Shown here: positions 11,751-20,971 of the stretch, piece by piece | Numbering within the stretch: position 1 is the stretch's first letter | Layout: each line of letters starts with the position of its first letter | Source: Streptomyces rubrogriseus | GTDB lineage: Bacteria > Actinomycetota > Actinomycetes > Streptomycetales > Streptomycetaceae | Assembly: GCF_027947575.1 (NCBI RefSeq) | Contig: NZ_CP116256.1 | Location: 1,674,001-1,738,000 of the forward strand | DNA: 64,000 nt | Direction: 5' to 3' | The notes under the pieces: model-generated | What the model was told of the DNA's origin: nothing | The model's database searches: none | The model's input: the letters and a program-made list of their open reading frames with translations, nothing else | Program-made: the position numbers and the translations under genes

Positions 11751-12143
11751 GTGCTCGAACTCACCATGGCCGCCGTCACCGCGGCGGACGCGGGCGCCAC
11801 GGCCGGCATGCAGATGGCCGACGCGCCCAGCGAGCCGGACGCGGTGCTGCGGGTGGGCAGGGACAGGTCCGTGTGCCGGCTGTCGACGCCGGACGACTGG
11901 CTGTTCGTCTCCCGGGTCCACCTCGAGTTCCGCTGCGGAGCCGACGGCACCTGGCGGCTGAGCTGGCTGCGCGGCTCCCAGGCGGACCCCTCCAGCGAGG
12001 TCCGGCTGACCATCGGCGAACACCGGCAGGCGCTGCCGTACGGCGGCACCGTGCCGCTGCCCAGGGGCGGCAGCGGCGAGGTGGTGGTGCAGGACCGCGC
12101 CGAGCCGCGCAGCGTCAACGTCGGCTTCTACCACGAGGTGTAG
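11751..12143 (+). CDS. Small FHA-domain protein
   Basis: 130 residues from GTG 11751, with AAGGAG 5 nt upstream. The FHA core is present: VLRVGRDRSVCRL (G-R), then WLFVSRVHLEF (S-x-x-H) and a third strand GTVPLPRGG. FHA domains bind phosphothreonine, so this is likely an adaptor for Ser/Thr kinase signalling. No kinase is adjacent. The final stretch ends with NVGFYHEV and carries no other domain. Confidence 0.75.
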   Translation: MLELTMAAVTAADAGATAGMQMADAPSEPDAVLRVGRDRSVCRLSTPDDWLFVSRVHLEFRCGADGTWRLSWLRGSQADPSSEVRLTIGEHRQALPYGGTVPLPRGGSGEVVVQDRAEPRSVNVGFYHEV

Positions 12144-12192
12144 GCCCGCCCACGCGCTCGGGCCGGCAGCCCCCCGCGCCCGGGTCGGCAGC

Positions 12193-12864
12193 TCAGGCCA
12201 GCACGCGCGCCAGCGCGAACCCGTCGTACCCCTTGGTGCCGACCGTCTGGAGGGCGGTGCCGCTGAGCCGGGGGTGGCTGCCGATCAGCTCGATGGCGGC
12301 GCGGGTGCCGCGTACGTCGTCGCCGGTGTCGTCGGCGTCGGCCACCCGGCCGCCGCGGACCACGTTGTCGATGACGATCAGGCTGCCGGTGCTGGTGAGT
12401 CTCAGGGCCCACTCGAGGTAGTGCGGGTTGTTGCCCTTGTCGGCGTCGATGAAGACCAGGTCGAAGGGCGGCGGGTTCTCGTCGGCGAGCTTCGGCAGGG
12501 ACTCCAGGGCCGGGCCCACCCGTACGTCGACGAGGGCGTCGAGTCCGGCACGGGCGATGTTGCGGGTGGCGACCTCCGCGTGCCGGGCGCTGTACTCCAG
12601 CGTGACCAGGCGGCCCTCGGCGGGCAGGGCGCGGGCCAGCCAGATGGTGCTGTAGCCGCCCAGGGTGCCGATCTCCAGGACGGTGCGGGCGCCCTGGATC
12701 TGGGCGAGGAGCTGGAGGAGCTTGCCCTGGTTGGCGGCGACGTTCACCGGGGGCAGCCCGGCGGCGTCGCTCTCCCTGCGGGCGGCCGCCAGGGCGTCGT
12801 CGTCCGCTGCGAGATGGGTGACGAAGTAGGTGTCGACGTCGTCCCAGACCTGCGACTCGCTCAT
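12193..12864 (-). CDS. SAM-dependent O-methyltransferase (methyltransf_3 / COMT-like)
   Basis: 223 residues. Motif I is VLEIGTLGGYSTIWLARAL, the metal-binding aspartates lie in VFIDADKGNNPHYLEWAL and VIDNVVRGGRV. These are the features of divalent-metal dependent catechol/caffeoyl-CoA-type O-methyltransferases. Its natural substrate is unknown. Its start overlaps the stop of the upstream acetyltransferase by four bases (12861-12864), so the two are co-translated. Confidence 0.88.
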   Translation of the reverse strand: MSESQVWDDVDTYFVTHLAADDDALAAARRESDAAGLPPVNVAANQGKLLQLLAQIQGARTVLEIGTLGGYSTIWLARALPAEGRLVTLEYSARHAEVATRNIARAGLDALVDVRVGPALESLPKLADENPPPFDLVFIDADKGNNPHYLEWALRLTSTGSLIVIDNVVRGGRVADADDTGDDVRGTRAAIELIGSHPRLSGTALQTVGTKGYDGFALARVLA

Positions 12865-13430
12865 GCGGGGCCTCCCGTGTACGTCGTGGCGTGTTCCGGG
12901 TGTGCGGGCCGGACCCGTGCCGCGCGGCGGAAGAGCTGGCGGGAGCCGCCCTCCGGGCCGGGGGCGACGACTTCGGCGGGGGTGAAGCCGAGGCGCTCGT
13001 AGAAGGCGCGGGCGCCGCTCTCGGTGGCGCCGGGGTGGTCGGCGCCGAAGGTGACCACCTCGACGTCGGCCGGTTCCCGCACCCACCTGCGCAGCGCGTC
13101 CCGCATCAGCGCACGGCCGACACCGCCCGCGCGGGCCTGCCGGGACACGACCAGCCAGTGGACGTGGTGGACCGGCGCGTCCGAGTCCGCGTCCGTGCCG
13201 AACAGGAGCCCGCCGAGCAGCTCCGTGCCCGCACCCGGGCTCACGTCGGTGTCCGGGTCCGGGCCCGCGGCCGAGGCGACGGCGACCAGGGCCGCGCCCC
13301 CGCGGATGTGCTCGCGCACCGCGTCGTGGAATCCGGCGTCCTCGACCATCGGGCCGAACCAGTGCTCCACCTGGCCCGCCAGGCCCAGGAAGCCGGGGAA
13401 GTCTCGCTCCTCGGCGAGTCTGACCTTCAT
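12861..13430 (-). CDS. GNAT-family N-acetyltransferase
   Basis: 189 residues from ATG 13430. The acetyl-CoA site is VSRQARAGGVGRALMRDALRRW and the terminal motif is GARAFYERLGFTPAEV. The N-terminal AEERDFPGFLGLAGQVEHWFGPM is typical of a GNAT subfamily of unknown substrate. Forms a two-gene unit with the O-methyltransferase through an ATGA overlap. Confidence 0.85.
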   Translation of the reverse strand: MKVRLAEERDFPGFLGLAGQVEHWFGPMVEDAGFHDAVREHIRGGAALVAVASAAGPDPDTDVSPGAGTELLGGLLFGTDADSDAPVHHVHWLVVSRQARAGGVGRALMRDALRRWVREPADVEVVTFGADHPGATESGARAFYERLGFTPAEVVAPGPEGGSRQLFRRAARVRPAHPEHATTYTGGPA

Positions 13431-13456
13431 CCTGGCAGTCTCGCAGACAAGGACGA

Positions 13457-14842
13457 TCAGCGTCGTGCCTCCACCGCCGGTGCCGAGCCCGGCAGCGGGC
13501 GGCCCGCCGACTCCGTCATGAACCACACCGCCACGCCGCCGACCACGGCCGCGGCCATCATGTAGTACGCGGGCATCATCATGTCGCCCGTCGCCCCGAT
13601 CAGCGCCGTCACCACCAGCGGCGTCGTCCCGCCGAACAGCGACACCGAGACGTTGAAGCCGATCGACAGCGAGCCGTACCGCACCCGCGTCGGGAACAGC
13701 GCCGGCAGCGCCGACGGCATCGAGGCCGTGAAGCAGACCAGCAGCATGCCCAGCGCGCCCATGCCCAGGGCCACCGCCAGCAGGCTGCCCTCGCGGATCA
13801 GCAGCAGCGCCGGGACGGACAGCAGCAGGAAGCCCGCGCAGCCCGCCGCGATCACCGGCCGCCGCCCGACCCGGTCGGTCAGCGCGCCCGCGAACGGCTG
13901 GACGACCATCATCAGTGCCATCACGCCCAGCACCACGAGCAGCCCGTGCGTCTCGTCGTACTCCAGCTCGCTGGTCAGATAGCTCGGCATGTACGACAGC
14001 AGCATGTAGTCGGTGACGTTGAAGACCAGCACCAGGCCGACGCAGAGCAGCAGCGCCCGCCACTGACCGGTGACCATCTCGCGCAGCGGCACCTTCACCC
14101 GCGCCGTCTCCGCCTTCTCCACCTCGGCCGCGAACGCCGGTGTCTCCTCGAGCCGCATCCGCAGGTACAGGCCGACGATGCCCATCGGGCCCGCGATCAG
14201 GAACGGGATGCGCCAGCCCCAGGACATCAGGTCGCCGTCCGACAGCAGCGCCGTCATCAGCGTCACCAGGCCGGCGCCGCCGATGTACCCGGCGAGCGTG
14301 CCGAACTCCAGCCAGCTGCCGAGGAAGCCGCGCCGCTTGTCCGGCGCGTACTCCGCGATGAAGGTGGACGCGCCCGCGTACTCACCGCCGGTGGAGAATC
14401 CCTGCACCAGCCGGGCGGCGAGCAGCAGCACCGGCGCCCAGACGCCGATCGTCGCGTACGACGGGATCAGGCCGATCGCGAACGTGCCCGCCGCCATCAT
14501 GATCATCGTCACGGCGAGCACCTTCTGCCGCCCGACCCGGTCGCCGAGCGGGCCGAAGACCATGCCGCCCAGGGGGCGCACCAGGAACGCCGCCGCGAAG
14601 GCGCCGAACGTGGAGAGCAACTGCGCGGTCGGGTTGCCCGAAGGGAAGAAGACCTTGCCCAGCGTCACGGCGATGTAGCTGTAGACGCCGAAGTCGAACC
14701 ACTCCATCGCGTTGCCCAGCGCCGCCGCCTTGACGGCACGCCGGACGAGGGCGGGATCGGTGGCGGTGGGCGCGCCGGCGGCGCGCGGGACGGGTGCGGG
14801 GGTCGTGCGGGACGGGGGAGTGGCGACGGGGGCGGCCGACAA
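13457..14842 (-). CDS. MFS permease of the metabolite:H+ symporter (ProP/KgtP-like) family
   Basis: 461 residues, 12 helices. NAMEWFDFGVYSYIA in helix 1 and GDRVGRQKVLAVTM as motif A are diagnostic of the MHS family (proline/betaine, alpha-ketoglutarate and citrate symporters). RLVQGFSTGGEYAGASTFIAE is the second family motif. I take TTG 14842 as the start, since no ATG or GTG lies between it and helix 1; the upstream frame continues to 15034 but has no similarity. Substrate undecided; a zwitterionic osmolyte or organic acid is likely. Confidence 0.85.
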   Translation of the reverse strand: MSAAPVATPPSRTTPAPVPRAAGAPTATDPALVRRAVKAAALGNAMEWFDFGVYSYIAVTLGKVFFPSGNPTAQLLSTFGAFAAAFLVRPLGGMVFGPLGDRVGRQKVLAVTMIMMAAGTFAIGLIPSYATIGVWAPVLLLAARLVQGFSTGGEYAGASTFIAEYAPDKRRGFLGSWLEFGTLAGYIGGAGLVTLMTALLSDGDLMSWGWRIPFLIAGPMGIVGLYLRMRLEETPAFAAEVEKAETARVKVPLREMVTGQWRALLLCVGLVLVFNVTDYMLLSYMPSYLTSELEYDETHGLLVVLGVMALMMVVQPFAGALTDRVGRRPVIAAGCAGFLLLSVPALLLIREGSLLAVALGMGALGMLLVCFTASMPSALPALFPTRVRYGSLSIGFNVSVSLFGGTTPLVVTALIGATGDMMMPAYYMMAAAVVGGVAVWFMTESAGRPLPGSAPAVEARR

Positions 14843-15252
14843 AACTTCGCTCGCCTGCTTTCGACGGGGACAGGGACGGAGGCGGGGGAAACGCCACGAC
14901 CCGCACGGCGGCGCTGTCGCCGGGCCGGAAAGAGCCCGCGGCACTCGGCCACGGGCGGAAAAGCGACCATAGGCGCTGATGCGCCGCTTACGCCCGGTAT
15001 GCTTTTCGTTGCACTGTGCACCAAAATGGCGCACACGCAGGGGACATGCGCGCGCCGCGTGCGGTTCCCCCGCCCGCGCTCTGTGATCCTTCTCGCTCCC
15101 CGGGTCGAGAAGGAGGCGGCTGTCAGGTTGAGTGGGGGTCGCTCGCGTCTTCCTCCGTGGGTGGTGCGAGCCTCATAGGGTTCGCAGGGACGACACACCG
15201 CGTCCACGAACGCGGTGCGTACGGTACGAACGGGGCGGGAGGCCGACGAGGC
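14843..15252. other. Divergent promoter region with TGCACTGTGCA palindrome
   Basis: About 410 bases between the ProP-like permease and the GT87-PAP2 gene. A perfect 11-base palindrome TGCACTGTGCA lies at 15010-15020 next to the locally A/T-rich CCAAAATGG; it may be an operator of the permease. No credible gene is seen; the open frames here are GC shadows. Confidence 0.4.
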
Positions 15253-17331
15253 GTGGCGAATGCGGAGCACAGTGGGCGACCGGCGGAGTCCTTCGGAGCC
15301 TCGGCCGCCGACGTGACCAGAGCACGATGGCGCGTCGCACGCCTCGGCCTGTGGCTGATCGCCGCCGTGCTGGCCGTACGACAGGTGGCCGCGGTCCTCG
15401 GCACCCCGCGCGGGGAGCGCATGACGGACCTGGAGACCTGGGTCGGCGAGCACGGCGTCCTGCACGTGGAGGGGTCCCTCTACGACTCCACGCAGTTCAC
15501 CGGGACGCCGTTCGTCGGTCTCGTCCTCAAACCCTTCACCCGCGCCGCCGAACAGGCCCTCGGCTGGGGCTGGACCTTCGGCTCGCTGCTGCTGGTCGTC
15601 GCCCTCGGCCTGGTCGCCGCCCGCGCCCTGCCCCAGCCGGTCGGACGCCGTACGGCGCTGCTGGCGGCGCCGGTCGCCATCAGCCTGCTGATGCTGTCCC
15701 TCCCGGTGCGCAACGCGTTCTGGCTCGGGCAGACCAGCATCATCCCGGTCCTCTTCGTCCTGCTGGGCTGCTTCGCCGTACGCGGGGCACAGGGCGACCG
15801 GGTGGGCGGCGTGCTGATCGGTGTCGCCGCCGCCTTCCAGCCGACCGTCCTCCTCTTCGTCCCGCTGCTGTGGTTCACCGACCGCAGACGCGCCGCCGTG
15901 TCGACCGGGATCACCTTCGCCGCCTGCACGGCCGTCGCCTGGGCGGCCATGGCCCAGGACTCCTACACGTACTGGGTGCACCACATGGCGGGCGTCGGCC
16001 TGGGCGGCGAGGCCGACGACCTCGCCAACCAGTCGCTGCACGGCTTCCTGCTCCGCCTAGGCCTGAACGGCCCGTTGGAGATCGCCCTCTTCCTCCTGCT
16101 GGGCGCCGCCGTCGCCGTCCTCGCCCTGCGCCGCGCCGTGCGCTACGCCCGCGACGGCCAGCTGCTGCTCGCCGTCGCCGTCACCGGCTGCGCGGCGGTC
16201 GCCGTGTCCCCGGCCACCTGGCAGCACCAGCTGCTGTGGGTGCTGCCCGCGGTGGTCGGCCGGGTCGGCAAGCGGGCCTCCGACCGGTACGTGTGGCCGG
16301 TCGCCGTCGTCCTGGTGATGACGCTGCCCGCGAAGATGATGCTGCCGAACATGTCGGCCCTGTACCCGCTGCGGGACAACGTCGTGCTGCTGGCCGCGCT
16401 GGCCGCCGCCGTCGCCGTGCCCTTCCTGGCGCGCACGTCGCCGTACTTCGACACCCCGGTCCCGACGGCCTACGCGCCCCCCGTCCCGACCCGGTTCAAG
16501 CACGTCCCGCTGCTGCCGTTCCTGCGCCGGGTCCTCACCCGCCCCAACCTCCTCCTGGAGCTGCTCCTCATCCGGGTCACCTACGCCGCCTACTCGCAGG
16601 TGCGCCTCGCGGCGACCGGCGGCAGCAACTCGGCGGGCCGGGCGCGCGCCGAGGAGCACGGCACGCAGATCCTCGACATCGAGCGGTTCCTGCACATCGA
16701 CATCGAGCACGCGATCAACCACGCGGTCGTGAAGGTCGGCTGGCTGCGGGACTTCTTCGACTTCTACTACACGTCGTTCCACTTCGTCGTCCCGCTGGCC
16801 GTCCTCGGCGTCCTGTACTGGCGCCGCCCGGTCGACTACCGCTGGGCCCGCGCCTCCCTGGGCTTCGCCACCCTGCTGGCCCTGGTCGGCTTCTGGCTCT
16901 ACCCGCTGGCCCCGCCGCGGCTGATGCCGGGGCTCGGGATCATCGACACCGTGCACGGCGTGCAGGACTTCTCCAAGCCGGACTACGGCACGCTGACGCA
17001 CCTCACCAACCAGTACGCGGCGATGCCGTCGCTGCACTTCGGCTGGTCGCTGTGGTGCGGGGTGGCGATCGCGATCATCGCGCCGAGGATGTGGATGAAG
17101 GCGCTGGGCCTGCTCCACCCGCTCTTCACGGTCTCGGCGATCGTGGCGACCGGCAACCACTGGGTCCTGGACGCGGTGGGCGGCGCGGCGGTGGTCGCGG
17201 CGGGCTTCGGACTGACGTACTGGTTCCAGGGGCCGCGGGCCCGGACGGCGGCGGCGAAGGAGGTCGCGGTTCCCGCGCCCGGCGTCAGCAGCGATCCGCC
17301 GGCCCCGGCGAAGCACCGTACCGGGAGCTGA
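15253..17331 (+). CDS. Fusion: GT87-type mannosyltransferase plus PAP2/inositolphosphotransferase domain
   Basis: 692 residues from GTG 15253 (GGGAGG 10 nt upstream). The first about 400 residues form a polytopic GT-C glycosyltransferase of family 87 type, with the acidic loop near DLETWVGEHGVLHVEGSLYD and a WLGQTSIIPVLFVLLG helix. The rest is a PAP2_3 (Aur1/Ipt1-like) domain with PSLHFGWSLWCG and GNHWVLDAVGG, whose histidines and aspartate form the phosphatase site. Family 87 enzymes use polyprenyl-phosphate mannose in lipid glycan assembly, so a joint role in phosphoinositol or lipid-linked mannoside metabolism is plausible. The last 47 bases overlap the convergent gene. Confidence 0.85.
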   Translation: MANAEHSGRPAESFGASAADVTRARWRVARLGLWLIAAVLAVRQVAAVLGTPRGERMTDLETWVGEHGVLHVEGSLYDSTQFTGTPFVGLVLKPFTRAAEQALGWGWTFGSLLLVVALGLVAARALPQPVGRRTALLAAPVAISLLMLSLPVRNAFWLGQTSIIPVLFVLLGCFAVRGAQGDRVGGVLIGVAAAFQPTVLLFVPLLWFTDRRRAAVSTGITFAACTAVAWAAMAQDSYTYWVHHMAGVGLGGEADDLANQSLHGFLLRLGLNGPLEIALFLLLGAAVAVLALRRAVRYARDGQLLLAVAVTGCAAVAVSPATWQHQLLWVLPAVVGRVGKRASDRYVWPVAVVLVMTLPAKMMLPNMSALYPLRDNVVLLAALAAAVAVPFLARTSPYFDTPVPTAYAPPVPTRFKHVPLLPFLRRVLTRPNLLLELLLIRVTYAAYSQVRLAATGGSNSAGRARAEEHGTQILDIERFLHIDIEHAINHAVVKVGWLRDFFDFYYTSFHFVVPLAVLGVLYWRRPVDYRWARASLGFATLLALVGFWLYPLAPPRLMPGLGIIDTVHGVQDFSKPDYGTLTHLTNQYAAMPSLHFGWSLWCGVAIAIIAPRMWMKALGLLHPLFTVSAIVATGNHWVLDAVGGAAVVAAGFGLTYWFQGPRARTAAAKEVAVPAPGVSSDPPAPAKHRTGS

Positions 17332-18940
17332 TCCGGTACTCGCCCGGCGCCCCGACGGTCAGCCGGGTGAACTCGCCGTCCTGCTCCAGGCACCCGCCGT
17401 CGCTGCGCAGCCACGGCGACCAGGCGACCCGCACGGTCACCGCGCCGGGCCGCTCCACGCGCAGTACGAGGTCGGCGGGGCCGGTGGACACCACGGTGCC
17501 GGGCGCGGAGACGAGCGGTACGGCGTCCCGCACCCGGTACACCTGCCAGTGCGCGTCCTGCCAGACGGGCTCCAGCCACTCGGGCCGCGAACTGGCGTCC
17601 CGGACCAGCTCGGCCTCGGCCCTCGCCGGACCGTCCGGCCTGCCGAGCGGGGCGACGACGAAGCCGACCGCCCACCGGTCCAGCCACTCCCGGTAGGTGG
17701 CCGCGGAGAAGCTGCCGTCGTAGAAGAGGCGTCCGCGTTCCACGTCGAGCTGCCGGTTCCAGCCGCGGGCCAGGTTGACGTGCGGGGCGAGCAGGGTGGC
17801 CTCGCGGTGGTTGCGGGCGGGCACCACCTCCACCCGCGTCCGGTCGGCGCCGAGCCCCTCCAGGGCCGCCACGACACCGTCCGTCTCGGCGGCCCAGGCG
17901 GGCACGACGGTGGACACCCGAAGATCGGAGACGGTCTTGCCGCCCACCCACCACACGGAGTAGGCGAGCGCGACGGCCAGCAGCCCCCGCGCGAGCCGCC
18001 GCACCCGGTCCGCGGTGAGCGCGGGCGGGGCGGTGAGCAGGGCCGCCAGCAGCACGGCGGGCGCGAACAGCTCCGCGAACCGTTCGACGTTCGTCCCGAC
18101 CGGCGAGGCGATCAGATACGTCAGCACGGTCCCGAGCGCGTAAACGGCCCCGCTCCACCGGGCGACCCGCCAGGTACGCGGGGCCAGCACGGTGACGGCG
18201 AGACTGAGCAGGACCGGCGGCCAGATGCGGGCGAACGCCATCGGCTGCTCCCCCGTGAAGGGGAAGAACAGCGTGGTCAGCCCGACCACGGCCGCCGGGG
18301 GTATGAGCAGGCACAGGGCGCGCCCCCAGTCCCGTACGAGCAGGAACGCGGCCCCCACGACGGCGACGAACAGACCGGCCACCGGCGAGGCCGTCGTCGC
18401 CAGCGCCGCGTACCCGGCGGCGAGCCACAGCTGCCGCTCCCGCACCAGCGGCACGCAGGCCGCCAGGGCGAGCGCCATGCCGAGCGCGAAGGTGGCCCGG
18501 CCCGAGGCGACGTCGCACCAGAGCGCTAGGGAGGCGAGCAGCGCGGGCCACACGGGCTTGCGCACCCCGCACCGCACGACCAGCACGGCCGCGAGCCAGG
18601 AGGCGGCGAGACCGGACACGACCGTGACCGTGCGCACGCCGAGCGCCGCCATCAAGTACGGGGAGATGACGCTGTAGTTGGCGGTGTGCATCCCGCCGTA
18701 CCAGAACAGCCCGTACGCCGAACCCCCGTGCCGCGACGCGAAGTCCGCCCACGCCTCCTGGGCGGCGAGGTCACCGCCGCCCGTGGCGAGAAACGCCCAC
18801 CACACCGCGTACAGCGGGATGGTGGGCAACGTGGCGAGCAGCGGCACGCGATGCCGGCGCCCGAAGGCGCGCAGGGCGTCACCCGGACGTCTGTCCTGAC
18901 GCTGTTCGGTCCGGGGGACGGTGAGTTCGGCAGGGGCCAC
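17285..18940 (-). CDS. Large integral membrane protein, probable GT-C type glycosyltransferase
   Basis: 551 residues from GTG 18940. At least nine hydrophobic segments occupy residues 30-330; the first outer loop carries TGGGDLAAQEAWADFASRHG, similar to acidic loops of GT-C enzymes. The C-terminal 200 residues are soluble with a jelly-roll-like end (LVLRVERPGAVTVRVAWSPW). No family name can be given with certainty. It overlaps the 3' end of the GT87-PAP2 gene by 47 bp on the opposite strand, so both stop codons lie inside the other's coding sequence. Confidence 0.7.
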   Translation of the reverse strand: MAPAELTVPRTEQRQDRRPGDALRAFGRRHRVPLLATLPTIPLYAVWWAFLATGGGDLAAQEAWADFASRHGGSAYGLFWYGGMHTANYSVISPYLMAALGVRTVTVVSGLAASWLAAVLVVRCGVRKPVWPALLASLALWCDVASGRATFALGMALALAACVPLVRERQLWLAAGYAALATTASPVAGLFVAVVGAAFLLVRDWGRALCLLIPPAAVVGLTTLFFPFTGEQPMAFARIWPPVLLSLAVTVLAPRTWRVARWSGAVYALGTVLTYLIASPVGTNVERFAELFAPAVLLAALLTAPPALTADRVRRLARGLLAVALAYSVWWVGGKTVSDLRVSTVVPAWAAETDGVVAALEGLGADRTRVEVVPARNHREATLLAPHVNLARGWNRQLDVERGRLFYDGSFSAATYREWLDRWAVGFVVAPLGRPDGPARAEAELVRDASSRPEWLEPVWQDAHWQVYRVRDAVPLVSAPGTVVSTGPADLVLRVERPGAVTVRVAWSPWLRSDGGCLEQDGEFTRLTVGAPGEYRISSRYGASPGPADRC

Positions 18941-19083
18941 GGTCGGGGTTTCCGTTCGAGGTCATCGGGGGTGCCCGGGGTGGACACACGTGCGAAGACG
19001 ATAAATCGAACAGAAACGTTGGCCCGGACCGGGCCCGATTACCCGGCGGCGGGCGGTCCGAGCAGCCCGCCCGCTTCCGCGGC

Positions 19084-19674
19084 TCAGCCCAGGGACTCCT
19101 GCGACGGTACGACGACCCCGTACATGTCGGCGACGGTGGCGAGGGCGGCGTAGTGCACCTGTCGGGCGTCGAGTTCGGTGTCCGCGACCGGGAGGGCGCG
19201 GGTGGCGCAGGCGTCGGCGACCACCGTGGGCCGGTTGCCGCGCAGGAAGGCGCCCTGGGCGGTGAAGGCCACGCACATGTGCGTCATGAAGCCGATGACG
19301 ACGAGGTCGTTGTTGCCCGCCGCGTCGACCTGCTCGCCCAGGTCCGTGCCGAAGAAGGAGTCCGGCGCCTTCTTGGTGACCACGGGTTCACCGTCGATGG
19401 GGGCGACGCTCGGGTGGATCTGCCCGATCTCGGCCCCGAGGTCGTACGGGCTGCCGTCCCCGCCGTCGTGGACCACGTGGACGACCTTGGCGCCCTCCCG
19501 GCGGGCGCGGGCCAGCAGCCGGGCGCCGGCGTCGAGCGCGGCCTGCCAGCCGTCGAGTTCCATCACGCCGGTCGTGTACGTGTTCTGGTAGTCGACGAGG
19601 ACCAGCGTGGAGTCGGCGAGCTTGGCGGGGGTGTCGTCGAGCCCGCTGAGACGGCGGAGCGTGGTTCTGGGCAT
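19084..19674 (-). CDS. Isochorismatase-like cysteine hydrolase
   Basis: 196 residues. The catalytic triad of the family is visible: Asp28 in LVLVDYQNTY, Lys101/102 in VVTKKAPDSFFGT, and Cys134 in GFMTHMCVAFTAQGA. Family members include nicotinamidases, isochorismatases and N-carbamoyl hydrolases; which applies is unclear. ATG 19674 is preceded by GGGAG. It is divergent from the GlxA-type regulator (155 nt between starts), whose DJ-1 domain often accompanies amidohydrolase regulation, so the pair may form a regulator and target. Confidence 0.88.
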   Translation of the reverse strand: MPRTTLRRLSGLDDTPAKLADSTLVLVDYQNTYTTGVMELDGWQAALDAGARLLARARREGAKVVHVVHDGGDGSPYDLGAEIGQIHPSVAPIDGEPVVTKKAPDSFFGTDLGEQVDAAGNNDLVVIGFMTHMCVAFTAQGAFLRGNRPTVVADACATRALPVADTELDARQVHYAALATVADMYGVVVPSQESLG

Positions 19675-19829
19675 GGGGGCTCCCTCGGATTCGGGGTGTG
19701 GGCGGCAGCCGTTGCGTCGGCCTGCTCCTACGACGCTAGGGCGTGCCCGGCGATGTCGGCAATGTCGTCTAACCTGCAGATACCGACATGGCCGTGGGGC
19801 CGTGCGGCCGCGCGACCGCGGGAGGAACC

Positions 19830-20822
19830 GTGAACTCCGTCGGACGACTGATCGTCGTCGTGCTCTTCGACGGCGTCGACCTGCTCGACGTCACCGGACC
19901 GCCGGAGGTGTTCTCCCTCGCACGGCGCGAGACGGAGGACGCGGCGGGCTACGAGGTGCTGCTCGCCGCCCAGACCACCGGCCCGGTCACCACCGCCGCC
20001 GGTGTCCGCGTCCTGCCCGACGCCACCTTCGAGGACCTGTCCGCGCGGCGCATCGACACCCTGATCGTGCCCGGCGCGGTCGAGATCGACGACCGGCGCC
20101 GGGTGCGGGCGCTCACCGATCCGGTCGTGGTGGAGTGGGTGGGGCGGCTCGCCGAGCGAACCCGGCGGGTCACGTCCGTCTGCGTCGGGGCGCACGTCCT
20201 CGCCGCCGCCGGGCTGCTCGACGGCAAGCGGGCCACCACGCACTGGTCGACCGCGCGGCAACTCGCCGACGAGCACCCGGCCGTCGAGGTCGACGCCGAC
20301 CCGATCTTCATCCGCGAGGGCGACGTGTGGACCGGCGCGGGCATCAGCTCCTGCCTCGACCTCTCCCTCGCCCTCGTCGCCGACGATCTCGGCGAGGCGG
20401 TGGCGCTGCGGGTGGCCCGGCAGCTCGTGATGTACCTGAAACGGCCGAGCGGGCAGAGCCAGTTCAGCGTGCCGCTGGAGCAGGTCTCCACCACCCGGCG
20501 CGTCGAGGATCTCCGGCACCACATCATGCGCAACATCGCCGCACCGCTCACCGTCGCCGACCTCGCGGCCCACGCCCACGTCGGCGACCGGCAGCTCACC
20601 CGCATCTTCAAGACCGAACTCGGCACGACCCCGTACGCCTACGTCGAGGCGGCGCGCGTGGAAGCGGCACGCCAGCAGCTGGAATCCACCGACGCGACCC
20701 TGGAACGCGTCGCGTCGGCCTGCGGTTTCGGCACGGTCGACACCCTGGTCAGGGCCTTCCGCCGCAGACTCGACACGACCCCGACCGAGTACCGGCGCCG
20801 GTTCCGGACCCTCCCTGCCTGA
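19830..20822 (+). CDS. GlxA-family transcriptional regulator (DJ-1/PfpI domain plus AraC HTH)
   Basis: 330 residues from GTG 19830 (GGAGG 5 nt upstream). Residues 8-175 are a DJ-1/PfpI-like domain (VVVLFDGVDLLDVTGPPEVFS, VTSVCVGAHVLAAAGLLDG with the nucleophile-elbow cysteine). Residues about 225-325 hold two AraC helix-turn-helices (LTVADLAAHAHVGDRQLTRI and LERVASACGFGTVDTLVRAF). It most likely regulates the divergent isochorismatase-like gene. A strong hairpin follows its stop codon. Confidence 0.9.
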   Translation: MNSVGRLIVVVLFDGVDLLDVTGPPEVFSLARRETEDAAGYEVLLAAQTTGPVTTAAGVRVLPDATFEDLSARRIDTLIVPGAVEIDDRRRVRALTDPVVVEWVGRLAERTRRVTSVCVGAHVLAAAGLLDGKRATTHWSTARQLADEHPAVEVDADPIFIREGDVWTGAGISSCLDLSLALVADDLGEAVALRVARQLVMYLKRPSGQSQFSVPLEQVSTTRRVEDLRHHIMRNIAAPLTVADLAAHAHVGDRQLTRIFKTELGTTPYAYVEAARVEAARQQLESTDATLERVASACGFGTVDTLVRAFRRRLDTTPTEYRRRFRTLPA

Positions 20823-20856
20823 GGTGGGATCCCGGGCACGAAACGCCGAGCGCGGG

Positions 20857-20904
20857 AGCCCCGTCGGGGCAGGTGGCCGAGGGACCCCCTGCCCCGACGG
20901 GGCT
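20857..20904. terminator. Bidirectional hairpin terminator
   Basis: Perfect 17-bp stem (20857-20873 with 20888-20904) and a 14-base loop, between the convergent GlxA-type regulator and the LPMO gene. No U-run, as usual for streptomycete terminators. Confidence 0.8.
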
Positions 20905-20971
20905 AGATCTGCCGGACGGGCGGCTCACCGGCGTCCGGCGAAGGCCGGTGCCGTGCGCGGCGCTCCTCGGC

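Noticed and set aside
15132..17696. 854-residue plus-strand frame
   Set aside because: Shadow of the GT87-PAP2 gene, no domain, arginine-rich.
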